Shown here one piece after another: positions 23,802 through 32,226 of a stretch of 43,591 nucleotides of DNA. The notes under the pieces are model-generated. The model searched no databases, had not been told where the DNA came from, and was given only the letters and a program-made list of their open reading frames with translations. Source of the DNA: Paraburkholderia elongata (GTDB lineage: Bacteria; Pseudomonadota; Gammaproteobacteria; Burkholderiales; Burkholderiaceae); assembly GCF_013177735.1 (NCBI RefSeq), contig NZ_WOEZ01000275.1:1-43591 (forward strand), read 5' to 3'. Numbering within the stretch: position 1 is the stretch's first letter; each line of letters begins with the position of its first letter. The position numbers and the translations under genes are program-made.

Positions 23802-25087
23802 TGAGTTCGACAGTCATGCAAGAAACGAATCTACATTTTCGCGTCAAGGATGCACTTGGCGCGGCGCTGGTCGCCGGCCTCGTCGGCTTGCCTATGCTGG
23901 GTTTGACGACGCGAGATGGCAGCAATGGTCTCGAGGTTCAGACGCGATGGGCGCTGCTGGCGGCTTTCATCGCGATCGCATTTGCCGGGCGCCTCGTCAT
24001 GCAGCTTTTGCTGCAGCGTTTTAGTCTTTTTTCAAATCGTCGGTCGCGCGCCAGGCCCGCTCCTCAAGTTGCGGGTAATGGCTCGCTTGTCTGGGCCGGC
24101 GCCGGATGCGTGGCGTTCGCCGTGTTGTTGCCTGCGTTGTTCGCCGGAAACCGCTACGTCGTCGATACAGCGACGACCGTACTGATTTACGTCATGCTTG
24201 GCTGGGGCTTGAATGTCGTCGTCGGTCTGGCGGGGCTGCTGGACCTCGGTTATGTTGCGTTCTATGCGGTGGGCGCGTACACATACGGCCTGTTATCGAC
24301 GCATTTCGGCTTTGGTTTCTGGCAGTGTTTGCCGATCGCCGGCGGCCTCGCTGCGGCGTTCGGCATGTTGCTTGGTTACCCGACCCTCCGGCTCAGAGGC
24401 GATTATCTGGCCATCGTCACGCTCGGATTCGGGGAAATCATACGGTTGATACTCGTGAATTGGGGCGACGTGACAGGCGGACCCAACGGCGTCTCGTCCA
24501 TTCCGAAGCCGACCTTCTTCGGGCTCCCCATGCAGGCAACTGGCGATGGTCCGACCTTCGCGACCGTGTTTGGCCTTGATTACTCGCCTGGCCAGCGAGT
24601 CGTCTTTCTGTACTACCTCATCCTCGCACTCGCGCTGCTGACGAACCTGCTCGTCTCGCGGCTCAGAAGGCTACCCGTTGGGCGCGCGTGGGAAGCGGTG
24701 CGCGAAGACGAGATCGCCTGCAAAGCAATGGGGATCAACGTAACGAATGTGAAGCTGTCTGCCTTTGCGACTGGTGCAATGCTGGCAGGATTCGCCGGCG
24801 TGTTCTTCGCCGCACGGCAGGGGTTCATTTCGCCAGAGAGCTTCACATTTTCGGAGTCGGCCACGATTCTCGCGATCGTGGTGCTCGGCGGTATGGGAAG
24901 CCAGCTCGGCGTCGTCCTTGCGGCAGCCTTGCTGGTGATTTTGCCCGAGTTAGGGCGTGATTTCTCCGAGTACAGAATGCTGCTTTTCGGTATTGCAATG
25001 GTGTTTATCATGGTCGTGCGGCCCGGCGGGCTGATCAGCCATCGCCGTGCGACTGTCAGCGCGCCCGGCGTGGAGGCAAAGCCATGA
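23801..25087 (+). CDS. livM: Branched-chain amino acid-type ABC transporter permease LivM
   Basis: This 428-residue permease pairs with LivH. It has an N-terminal extension with extra hydrophobic segments (residues 1-115), as in E. coli-type LivM. The conserved core starts at LIYVMLGWGLNVVVGLAGLL and DLGYVAFYAVGAYTYGLL and includes GEIIRLILVNWGDVTGGPNG. The ATPase-contact loop is LPVGRAWEAVREDEIACKAM, and it ends with VVLGGMGSQLGVVLAAALL. ATG 23801 overlaps the livH stop, and its own stop overlaps livG (ATGA). Confidence 0.95.
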   Translation: MSSTVMQETNLHFRVKDALGAALVAGLVGLPMLGLTTRDGSNGLEVQTRWALLAAFIAIAFAGRLVMQLLLQRFSLFSNRRSRARPAPQVAGNGSLVWAGAGCVAFAVLLPALFAGNRYVVDTATTVLIYVMLGWGLNVVVGLAGLLDLGYVAFYAVGAYTYGLLSTHFGFGFWQCLPIAGGLAAAFGMLLGYPTLRLRGDYLAIVTLGFGEIIRLILVNWGDVTGGPNGVSSIPKPTFFGLPMQATGDGPTFATVFGLDYSPGQRVVFLYYLILALALLTNLLVSRLRRLPVGRAWEAVREDEIACKAMGINVTNVKLSAFATGAMLAGFAGVFFAARQGFISPESFTFSESATILAIVVLGGMGSQLGVVLAAALLVILPELGRDFSEYRMLLFGIAMVFIMVVRPGGLISHRRATVSAPGVEAKP

Positions 25088-25935
25088 ACGCATCCACTTC
25101 GCTGCTCAGCGTTGAGAATCTCACAATGCAGTTTGGCGGGCTTCGCGCGATCGAAGACCTGTCCATGACGGCGCGCGCAGGAGAGGTGACGTCGGTGATC
25201 GGGCCGAACGGGGCCGGAAAGACGACATTTTTTAACTGCCTGACGGGCTTTTACAAGCCGACCGAAGGCGCCATCACGTTGGGGCATCCCCGTCATGGGA
25301 AACTTCGGCTGGATGCGATGAAGAATGTCGACGTGACGCGGATTGGCCAGGTCGTCAGAACGTTCCAGAACATACGGCTGTTCCCGCGTATGACCGTGCT
25401 CGAAAACCTGATGATCGCCCAGCACAATGTGTTGCAGGACGCGTCTAGGTTCTCGATTGCTGGCGCACTCAACGCGCGGTCATTTCGACGCGCGAACGAC
25501 AAGGCGATAGACAACGCTTTGACGTGGCTCGAACGCTTAAGCGTTCGGGATATAGCTAACAAACCTGCTGGCGACATGCCATATGGGGTGCAGCGTCGCG
25601 TCGAGATCGCGCGCGCGATGTGTGCGGACCCCATTCTGCTGTGTCTGGATGAGCCGGCTGCCGGTCTCAATCCGCGCGAGTCGGCAGAACTCACCGCGTT
25701 GTTGACCTCGCTCGCGAGGGAGCAGGGCATCGGGATATTGTTGATCGAGCACGATATGAGCGTCGTCATGAAGGTTTCAGACCATATTGTCGTGCTCAAT
25801 CACGGGAAGAAAATTGCAGAAGGCTTGCCTGCTGACATCAAGGTGAATCCTGAGGTGATCAGCGCATACCTCGGCGAGGACGACGAGACATCGTCACTCG
25901 GTGAAGCATCGCAGGAGAAATCAGCTCATGCTTAA
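25084..25935 (+). CDS. livG: Branched-chain amino acid-type ABC transporter ATPase LivG
   Basis: This 283-residue ATPase energises the LivHM importer at the inner face of the membrane. It has Walker A GPNGAGKTTFFN, Q-loop FQNIRLFPRMTVLENLMI, a signature region with the usual LSGG degenerated to MPYGVQRRVEIARAM, Walker B ILLCLDEPAAGLNP and the switch His in IEHDMSVVM. The non-canonical signature (PYG in place of LSGG) is typical of LivG proteins. Codons overlap livM upstream and livF downstream. Confidence 0.95.
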   Translation: MNASTSLLSVENLTMQFGGLRAIEDLSMTARAGEVTSVIGPNGAGKTTFFNCLTGFYKPTEGAITLGHPRHGKLRLDAMKNVDVTRIGQVVRTFQNIRLFPRMTVLENLMIAQHNVLQDASRFSIAGALNARSFRRANDKAIDNALTWLERLSVRDIANKPAGDMPYGVQRRVEIARAMCADPILLCLDEPAAGLNPRESAELTALLTSLAREQGIGILLIEHDMSVVMKVSDHIVVLNHGKKIAEGLPADIKVNPEVISAYLGEDDETSSLGEASQEKSAHA

Positions 25936-26653
25936 GATTACCGAACTCAGTGCCCACTATGGCAGCGTCCAGGCACTACGCGGGGTCAGTCTGAGTGTGA
26001 AGACCGGTGAGATCGTCACGTTGATCGGCGCGAACGGCGCAGGCAAGTCGACGCTGATGAATACCATTTTCGGCCATCCACGGGCCAGCGGCGGCAACGT
26101 CGAATTCGACGGACAGAATATTTCGAAACTGCCATCGCATGCGATCGGCAAACTCGACATTGCGGTTGTGCCCGAAGGGCGCCGTATCTTTCAGCGGATG
26201 ACCGTGCTCGAGAATCTCCTAATGGGCGATACATCGGGCAACCGCAGGACCGCGGATGATCTCGAGCGCATGTACGAGATGTTCCCGATCCTGAGGAGCA
26301 GAGCCTCGCAGCGTGCCGGCACGCTGTCGGGAGGGGAGCAACAGATGCTCGCGATAGGACGCGCATTGATGTCGCGGCCGAGATTGCTCCTGCTCGATGA
26401 GCCGTCGCTCGGTCTCGCGCCGATCTTCATCAAGAAGATTTTTTCGGTCATCAAGGAGTTGAACGAGCAGCTCGGGATGACGATTCTGCTTGTCGAACAG
26501 AACGCTCATCACGCTTTGCGCGTTGCGCATCGAGGGTACGTGCTCCAGCACGGACAGATCGCCCTCGGCGGGAGCGGCGCTGAGTTGCTGGCCAACCCTG
26601 CTGTGCGGGCGGCGTATCTGGAGGGCGACACCGCCCAACTGGATGCCGCCTGA
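25928..26653 (+). CDS. livF: Branched-chain amino acid-type ABC transporter ATPase LivF
   Basis: This 241-residue second ATPase of the importer has Walker A GANGAGKSTLMN, Q-loop-region VPEGRRIFQRMTVLENLLMG, a canonical LSGGEQQMLAIGRALM signature, Walker B LLLLDEPSLGLAP and VEQNAHHAL. ATG 25928 has AGGAG 10 nt upstream and lies within the end of livG. The longer frame to 25901 is rejected because PfamABC-type homology begins at LKITELSAHYG. It is the last gene of the liv-type operon. Confidence 0.95.
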   Translation: MLKITELSAHYGSVQALRGVSLSVKTGEIVTLIGANGAGKSTLMNTIFGHPRASGGNVEFDGQNISKLPSHAIGKLDIAVVPEGRRIFQRMTVLENLLMGDTSGNRRTADDLERMYEMFPILRSRASQRAGTLSGGEQQMLAIGRALMSRPRLLLLDEPSLGLAPIFIKKIFSVIKELNEQLGMTILLVEQNAHHALRVAHRGYVLQHGQIALGGSGAELLANPAVRAAYLEGDTAQLDAA

Positions 26654-27046
26654 GCGGTGATCTGAAGGGCGCGTGGTGCTCGCCCCCCTTTCGAGGTTCG
26701 AGGCAGGCGAATTGCGGCAGTTCTCCGCAGAGTGATGGTGCCCTGCGGTGAGTTGAGCGCCATTGCGGAAAGGGGTTCTCCGGCCTACGTAGGGGCGTAT
26801 ATCCTTAAGAAATGTGCAGAATTCCGCGAAAATTAGCCGAGCCCTCTCAAGACGGGAATTTAGCAAAGATCCAGAATGCTGTAAACCGAATCGATCGTCG
26901 CCATGGGATTGCGTTCCAGAATGAGGGCCGATCCATGAGCCTGCCTACTGGGACTGCACGGGACGATGGCGGCATATGCGGAACGAATTCAAGTGCAGGG
27001 CACCGGCCCGCACGCTCAATGAACTGGTTTTTTGTGGAGTTTTCGC
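26654..27046. other. Intergenic region with two copies of a GCA-N4-TCCGC motif
   Basis: No gene is evident in these 393 bases. GCAGTTCTCCGCAGA (26717-26731) and TGTGCAGAATTCCGCGAAAAT-type sequence (26813-26833) resemble the pair at 36548-36563 and 36657-36673. They are candidate operators for the gene at 27047. GGAG (about 27036) is the ribosome-binding site of that gene. Confidence 0.45.
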
Positions 27047-27856
27047 ATGAAAGTGCTCATCGTTTTCGCTCACCCCGAACCCAAGTCGTTCAATGGTGCG
27101 CTGAAAGATACGGCTGTCTCGACCCTGAAAGCGCAGGGGCACGAGGTTCAGGTAACCGACCTGTATCAACTGAAGTGGCGGCCCGAGCTCGGCGTCGAAG
27201 ACTTCGTGGGTGAGCGTCTCAACCCTGACTTCCTCGATCTCTCGGCGGAACAGGAACATATGTTCGGGACGTCCACGAAACCGACGCCGGCTGTTTACGC
27301 CGAGCAGCAGAAGGTGCTCTGGTCCGATCTGATCATCTTCCAGTATCCGATGTGGTGGTTCGGGATGCCGGCGATTCTGAAGGGCTGGGTGGATCGCGTG
27401 ATGACCCGCGGATTCGCCTATGCGACCGGGCGAAAATACGAGACCGGAATGTTCAGGGGCCGCAAGGCGATGGTCTCGACCACGACGGGAACGGCCGCGA
27501 GCCTTTACGAACCGGACGGTGTCGACGGTGATATCAATCACATTCTATGGCCGATCCACAACGGGATCTTCAATTACCTTGGCTTCGATGTGCTGCCGCC
27601 GCATGTGTCGTGGATGCCTGGCCGCGTGAGCGCCGCGGAGCGGCAAGCGTACCTCGACTCCTACGCAGCGCGGTTACGCACGCTCGAGAGCACGGAGCCC
27701 TTGTTCTTCCATCCCTTTGCGGACTTTGGTCTTGACCAACGTCTGAAGCCAGGTGTGGTGGCCCGTTCCGGCTTCCAATGGAACCCGGCCGTCGGCCAGT
27801 CGCATGATGATGCGGCAGAAACGTACACGCCGAAGAAGATTGCGAAGGCGGGATGA
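27047..27856 (+). CDS. Flavodoxin-fold NAD(P)H quinone oxidoreductase
   Basis: This 269-residue flavodoxin-like reductase is of the NQO1/KefF family, reducing quinones or similar acceptors by two electrons using FAD or FMN. It has the phosphate-binding start MKVLIVFAHPEPKSFNGALK, the isoalloxazine-region motif IIFQYPMWWFGMPAILKGWV (with WSDL preceding) and STTTGTAASLYEPDG. ATG at 27047 has GGAG about 8 nt upstream; the longer frame to 27032 overlaps it. It is followed by a VOC protein after 80 bp on the same strand. Upstream lie two candidate operator motifs. It may protect against a reactive intermediate of the neighbouring itaconate or dicarboxylate pathways, which is speculative. Confidence 0.9.
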   Translation: MKVLIVFAHPEPKSFNGALKDTAVSTLKAQGHEVQVTDLYQLKWRPELGVEDFVGERLNPDFLDLSAEQEHMFGTSTKPTPAVYAEQQKVLWSDLIIFQYPMWWFGMPAILKGWVDRVMTRGFAYATGRKYETGMFRGRKAMVSTTTGTAASLYEPDGVDGDINHILWPIHNGIFNYLGFDVLPPHVSWMPGRVSAAERQAYLDSYAARLRTLESTEPLFFHPFADFGLDQRLKPGVVARSGFQWNPAVGQSHDDAAETYTPKKIAKAG

Positions 27857-27936
27857 TCCGGCGTGACGTCGGGCCGCAGCTGAATTCGAAAGCTTCTGTG
27901 GCCCAGCATCGAAACTGACCAGGAGTGAAACACACG

Positions 27937-28410
27937 ATGGAAAAGCTGCCCATGTTTCAGAAGCTGCATCACGTCTGCATCGTGGTTCGTGACATTGAGA
28001 AGGCCGTGAAGTATTACGAGTCGATCGGAGTCGGTCCGTGGACAGATTTTCCGCTGATGGATGCGTACGAACTGGACGGCTACGATCGTCCAGCCTTTCT
28101 GAAGATGCGTTATAAGTTCGCGAACATCGACAACGCCCAGCTGCAGCTTTGCCAGCCAGGGGACGGAGACACGCCGCAACGACGTTTCCTGGAGTCACGC
28201 GGCGAGGGTGTTTTTCATCTCGGCTTCTCTGTCGAGAGCTGCGATAAAGCAGAGGAACAGGCTGCGAACGCCGGACTGGATGTTCTGGCACGTGGGCGTC
28301 TCCCTGATCGAAGCGGCTTCACGTACTTCAAGACGGTCAACGAAGGCGCTGGGGTCACGTTGGAGGTTCGGGCGCCGAGTACCAAGGCAACTCAAGGCAT
28401 CAAGTCCTGA
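27937..28410 (+). CDS. VOC-superfamily (glyoxalase-like) protein
   Basis: This 157-residue protein has a two-module VOC fold. It opens with LHHVCIVVRDIEKAVKYYES, and a second betaalphabeta unit starts at FHLGFSVESCDKAEEQAANA. His-containing strands and the final Glu in VTLEVRAP match the metal-binding pattern (His, His, Glu) of methylmalonyl-CoA epimerase/glyoxalase relatives. ATG at 27937 is chosen, with AGGAG 11 nt upstream; a GTG at 27925 is possible. P. aeruginosa keeps a VOC gene inside its itaconate operon (PA0880); here a VOC gene lies just outside, convergent with that cluster. The reaction is unknown. Confidence 0.85.
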   Translation: MEKLPMFQKLHHVCIVVRDIEKAVKYYESIGVGPWTDFPLMDAYELDGYDRPAFLKMRYKFANIDNAQLQLCQPGDGDTPQRRFLESRGEGVFHLGFSVESCDKAEEQAANAGLDVLARGRLPDRSGFTYFKTVNEGAGVTLEVRAPSTKATQGIKS

Positions 28411-28468
28411 TACACGCTTTCCGTGTGATCCATTCGTTATTCCGGTTACCCCAATCTAATTCAGAACT

Positions 28469-28490
28469 GCCCCGCGGCCTGCCGCGGGGC
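28469..28490. terminator. Bidirectional stem-loop terminator
   Basis: GCCCCGCGG (28469-28477) and CCGCGGGGC (28482-28490) form a perfect 9 bp GC-rich stem with a 4 nt loop. It lies between the convergent VOC gene (stop at 28410) and aldehyde dehydrogenase gene (stop at 28501). Short T-rich stretches follow on the + strand (CAGTTTTAT). Confidence 0.8.
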
Positions 28491-28500
28491 ATCGTCAGTT

Positions 28501-29979
28501 TTATCTCATGACGAACGGGTTTGCAGTCTTGACCCCAGTATTGATCCAGACGCTTTTGGTTTGCAGATACTCGCGGATCGCGTCGATACCGTTCTCGCGA
28601 CCGAGTCCCGAATCCTTGTAGCCGCCGAACGGCGACATGTAGCTTACTGCGCGATAGCTGTTCACCCAGACCATGCCGGCCTGCAGCTTTTCAGCGACAC
28701 GAATGGACCGGCCGATATCTTTCGTCCAGACCCCTGAGCCCAGACCGAAGCGCACATCATTGGCCAGTGCAACGGCCTCGTCTTCGTCCTTGAACTTGAT
28801 GATAGACAGGATAGGACCAAAGACTTCTTCCTGTGCGATCCGCATTCTGTTGTTGACGTCACCGAAAATGGTTGGCTCGACGAACCAGCCATTGCCGCAT
28901 TCCGGTGCACTGCCTGGCTTTCCACCGAGCAGCAACGTCGCGCCTTCCTGCTTCGCGGTTTCAATGTAAGACAGGACTTTCTGGTATTGAGGACGCGTCG
29001 TTACCGGCCCGACCTGTGTATCCATGCTCGACGGATCCCCCATTTTTGCGGTGCGTGCCAGCGTCAGGAGTTTGTCGACGAACGAGTCGTAGATGCTTTC
29101 TTGCAACAACAGCCGCGAGCCGGCAATACAGGTCTGTCCGGTCGCGGCGAAGATGCCGGAAACCGCGCCATTCACTGCGTCTTCCAGATCGGCATCCTCG
29201 AACACGATGTTGGGTGACTTGCCGCCGAGTTCGAGACTAACGTGTTTGAATTGACGTGCTGCCGCCTCGTTGATCGCGCGGCCTGTGGAATCTGCGCCGG
29301 TGAACGTGATCTTCTTGACCAGGGGGTGTTCCACCAAAGGCGAGCCGACGTCCGTACCGAATCCGGTCACGACGTTCACCACGCCCGGCGGAAAGCCGGC
29401 TTCGGTGAAGAGTTTCGCAAACTCGATCGTGGACGCCGAAGTGAACTCGGACGGTTTGATCACAACCGTGCAACCTGCGGCCAACGCGGGCGCTATCTTC
29501 CATGTTGCCAGTAGCAGGGGCGAATTCCACGGCGTGATCGCGGCGACGACGCCCAACGGTTCGTTCCGCGTGAAGTTGAAGTATCCCTTCTTGTCGAGCG
29601 GAATGACGGCGCCCTGAATCTTGTCCGCCAGACCGCCAAAATAGTAATACCACTGGGGCAAATACTGGCACTGGCCGAGCATCTCCGCCATGAGCTTGCC
29701 GTTGTCCCGAACTTCGAGCTCGGCAAGCCGCTTTGCGTCTCGTGCGATCAGGTCGCCGACCCGATGAAGCAGCAGGCCTCGCTGGCTCGGAGACATCTGT
29801 GACCATGGTCCTGTACTGAATGCGGTATGCGCCGCTTGCACAGCCCGATCGACGTCGGTCCCGTTGCCTTTTGCAATCTGTGCCCAGGTTTCTCCCGTGA
29901 ACGGATTTTCCGTATCGAACCATTCGCCCGAAGTTGACGGGCAAGATTCGCCGTTGATATACATCTCAAATCGTTGCAT
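28501..29979 (-). CDS. NAD(P)-dependent aldehyde dehydrogenase
   Basis: This 492-residue ALDH-superfamily enzyme oxidises an aldehyde to a carboxylate. It has the cofactor site ITPWNSPLLLATWKIAPALA, the general base in LELGGKSPN and the nucleophile Cys in FAATGQTCIAGSRL. It also has EEVFGPILSIIKF and a normal C-terminus. ATG at 29979 has GGAG about 10 nt upstream. It is the last gene of the itaconate-type operon, 26 bp after the lyase gene. The known itaconate route to pyruvate and acetyl-CoA needs no ALDH, so it may extend the substrate range or act on an aldehyde by-product. Confidence 0.92.
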   Translation of the reverse strand: MQRFEMYINGESCPSTSGEWFDTENPFTGETWAQIAKGNGTDVDRAVQAAHTAFSTGPWSQMSPSQRGLLLHRVGDLIARDAKRLAELEVRDNGKLMAEMLGQCQYLPQWYYYFGGLADKIQGAVIPLDKKGYFNFTRNEPLGVVAAITPWNSPLLLATWKIAPALAAGCTVVIKPSEFTSASTIEFAKLFTEAGFPPGVVNVVTGFGTDVGSPLVEHPLVKKITFTGADSTGRAINEAAARQFKHVSLELGGKSPNIVFEDADLEDAVNGAVSGIFAATGQTCIAGSRLLLQESIYDSFVDKLLTLARTAKMGDPSSMDTQVGPVTTRPQYQKVLSYIETAKQEGATLLLGGKPGSAPECGNGWFVEPTIFGDVNNRMRIAQEEVFGPILSIIKFKDEDEAVALANDVRFGLGSGVWTKDIGRSIRVAEKLQAGMVWVNSYRAVSYMSPFGGYKDSGLGRENGIDAIREYLQTKSVWINTGVKTANPFVMR

Positions 29980-30005
29980 GACTCTCGTCTCCAATTGAGG
30001 TTGAA

Positions 30006-30833
30006 TCAGGCGCCAAGGGGCAGACGTCGCTGGGACTCAGCCAGGATTTCCTGCGCCTTCAAAATGACCGGCCTGTCTACCATGCGGCCGTCTACAGCAA
30101 CGGCCGCGCCGTGGGATGCAGCTGCGCCTTCGACAACCCGCTGCGCCCATTCGACATCCTTCTCGCTGGGGATGAACGCGGCATTGACTGCGGCCACCTG
30201 CCTGGGATGAATACAAAGCTTGGCGCCGAAGCCGAGCCGCCTTGCACGGATCGTGTCGCGGGTGATTTGCTCGGGATCGTCGAGTGTGGTGCTGACCCCG
30301 TCCACCGGCGGCAGCAGGTTGCCGATGCGAGAGGCGAAGACGATCTGTGAGCGGAAGTACAGAAGCTGCTCATCGTCGCCGTCAATGCCGAGGTCGAGCT
30401 GGAAATCCACATTGCCGAATACGAGTCGGGTGGTCAGCCGGTGTTGGGCGATAGCGACCACATTCCGAAAACCCTGAGCGGTCTCGATCATCGGCAGGAT
30501 GTCGGTCGGCTTGCCCGCGAACTCGCACAGGAAGATATCGTCGATGCGTTCCGTCTTGGGCAGCATGACGGCGGCGACGGATGGCGCACGACATACGGCG
30601 ATGTCGTCGCGAAACCACTCGCTATTCACATCATTTACCCGCACTGCCACCGGCGTACTGTTTGTCGAAAGCCACTCGGCGAGGGCCGCCCGCGCGATCT
30701 TCTTCTCAGTAGGAGGCACTGCATCTTCCAGATCGATAACGACCACATCGACACCCGACGCAGCCGCCTTGGCGAACCTGTCCGGTCGGTTGCCGGGAAC
30801 GAAGAGATAGGAGCGGGGTGCAAGGTCAGCCAT
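30006..30833 (-). CDS. ccl: CitE-like CoA-ester lyase, probable (S)-citramalyl-CoA lyase
   Basis: This 275-residue HpcH/HpaI-CitE family lyase would split (S)-citramalyl-CoA into pyruvate and acetyl-CoA, the last step of itaconate degradation. Motifs are SYLFVPGNRPDRFAKAA, VVIDLEDAVPPTEK (metal ligands), AVRVNDVNSEW (substrate Arg), LPMIETAQGF and FGNVDFQLDLGIDGDD. KLCIHPRQV lies near the end. ATG at 30833 is chosen; it overlaps the PrpD gene by 8 bp. The assignment rests on family membership plus operon match to P. aeruginosa PA0878-PA0883; malyl-CoA-type activity is possible. Confidence 0.8.
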   Translation of the reverse strand: MADLAPRSYLFVPGNRPDRFAKAAASGVDVVVIDLEDAVPPTEKKIARAALAEWLSTNSTPVAVRVNDVNSEWFRDDIAVCRAPSVAAVMLPKTERIDDIFLCEFAGKPTDILPMIETAQGFRNVVAIAQHRLTTRLVFGNVDFQLDLGIDGDDEQLLYFRSQIVFASRIGNLLPPVDGVSTTLDDPEQITRDTIRARRLGFGAKLCIHPRQVAAVNAAFIPSEKDVEWAQRVVEGAAASHGAAVAVDGRMVDRPVILKAQEILAESQRRLPLGA

Positions 30834-32202
30834 GTTGGGCCTCCAGTTTCGATTCGGGGAGCAGTTTGGGTACGACGGTTGCATCGGTAATCGTCCATAC
30901 CGATGTGATTGAGCGCTTGAGTTCGTCTTCGGTAGCCGCATTGCCATACAAACCCAGCGTCATCGTTTTGCGCTCGAGTTCAGCGCGCGTGAGCGTGTTG
31001 CCCGGATCGCCCTTGGGATCATCCACGCGGCCCTCGAAGGTGCGGCCATCCTTCGTCTGAACGATGACCTTCCCAATCCAACGTGACGGATAGGCCGTAT
31101 CGACTTCAGGGTCGAGCACCATCGAGACTTTCTTGCAGAAGTGCGCGATCCTGCTTTCCTTGTAATGGTCGTCGAACTCACGTACGCCCGCGTGGCCGAA
31201 TTTCGCTACCAGAGCGAGCACGGTGCCCATGGAGAACTTTGCCTGATGGACCGTCTGAGGATCGGTTACCGGTCCAAGGACATCAATTGCAGCCTGGTGA
31301 ACATGAGTCACCACCGTCTCGATGTCATCCGGCGCGAGCTTCTCGCGCTGAATAACCTGCAGCAGAGCATCGGCCGCCGGATGGGTGTGCCGGCAGGAAG
31401 CGTGATACTTGAAAGACGTTTCGATCAGCGCCCAGCGCTCGCCGAGCGCTTCGGCGAGTTTGTCCGGATGCGTTTGCGTGGACATGCCCGCCCCCATGCC
31501 TTTCGCGCCCTCGAAGATGTCCTTCGCACCGGTGAAGCCGTCGGCCGCCAGGTAGGCTGCGAGAAGACCGTTCGCCGCAGCCTTGGCCGTATGCAGTTGC
31601 TTGGAGTCTGCGGCGTCTTTCAGAAATTCCCAGAGTCCGGCTGCCTGGGTGCCGGCGGAGCCAAACGCATTCACCATCTGCTCGTCGCTCAATCGCAAAA
31701 GATTACCGACTGCTGCCGCAGCCGCGATCGTCCCGACCGTACCGGTGGTATGAAAAATCTTGTAGTGCGACCGGCCGAGGAATTCACCAACACGGATGCC
31801 CACTTCATAGCCTGCGACAGACGCTGCGATGAACTCTTTGCCACTTCTGCCAAGCGCTTGTGCGGCGGCCCACGCTGCGGGGAAGACGACGGTTGCCGGA
31901 TGCAGGACCGAACTGTTGTGAAGGTCGTCCTGTTCAGCGAAGTGCGATGCTGCGGCGTTGATCATTGCCGCGAAGAGTGGACTGGTCGTTCGGCGGGAGA
32001 TCAGTACTTCGCAGGGACCGGACTGCGGCCCGAAAGCGAATGCGTACTTCTGGATCGTCTCGACGGGGCGCGCTTCGCGGCCAGCCAGTGCTGATCCGAA
32101 CCAGTCAAGGAAGAGGTCTTCCGTGCGTGCCACCACGTCTTTGGGGATCTGTTCAAACTTGAGATTGGCCGCAAACGAAGCAAGAATCTGTGTGTTGCTC
32201 AT
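30826..32202 (-). CDS. MmgE/PrpD-family protein
   Basis: This 458-residue MmgE/PrpD protein belongs to the family of 2-methylcitrate dehydratase and cis-aconitate decarboxylase. The N-terminal helical domain includes DLFLDWFGSALAGREARPVE and HFAEQDDLHNSSVLHPATVV. The central part has FHTTGTVGTIAAAAAVGNLL, and SFKYHASCRHTHPAADALLQ carries conserved His/Cys residues of the active site. An equivalent gene (PA0881) sits in the P. aeruginosa itaconate operon, where its role is not settled; it may dehydrate or isomerise a C5 or C6 dicarboxylate. It follows ict by 24 bp and overlaps ccl. Confidence 0.88.
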   Translation of the reverse strand: MSNTQILASFAANLKFEQIPKDVVARTEDLFLDWFGSALAGREARPVETIQKYAFAFGPQSGPCEVLISRRTTSPLFAAMINAAASHFAEQDDLHNSSVLHPATVVFPAAWAAAQALGRSGKEFIAASVAGYEVGIRVGEFLGRSHYKIFHTTGTVGTIAAAAAVGNLLRLSDEQMVNAFGSAGTQAAGLWEFLKDAADSKQLHTAKAAANGLLAAYLAADGFTGAKDIFEGAKGMGAGMSTQTHPDKLAEALGERWALIETSFKYHASCRHTHPAADALLQVIQREKLAPDDIETVVTHVHQAAIDVLGPVTDPQTVHQAKFSMGTVLALVAKFGHAGVREFDDHYKESRIAHFCKKVSMVLDPEVDTAYPSRWIGKVIVQTKDGRTFEGRVDDPKGDPGNTLTRAELERKTMTLGLYGNAATEDELKRSITSVWTITDATVVPKLLPESKLEAQHG

Positions 32203-32226
32203 AACAGGCTTACCTTAACTGGGGAG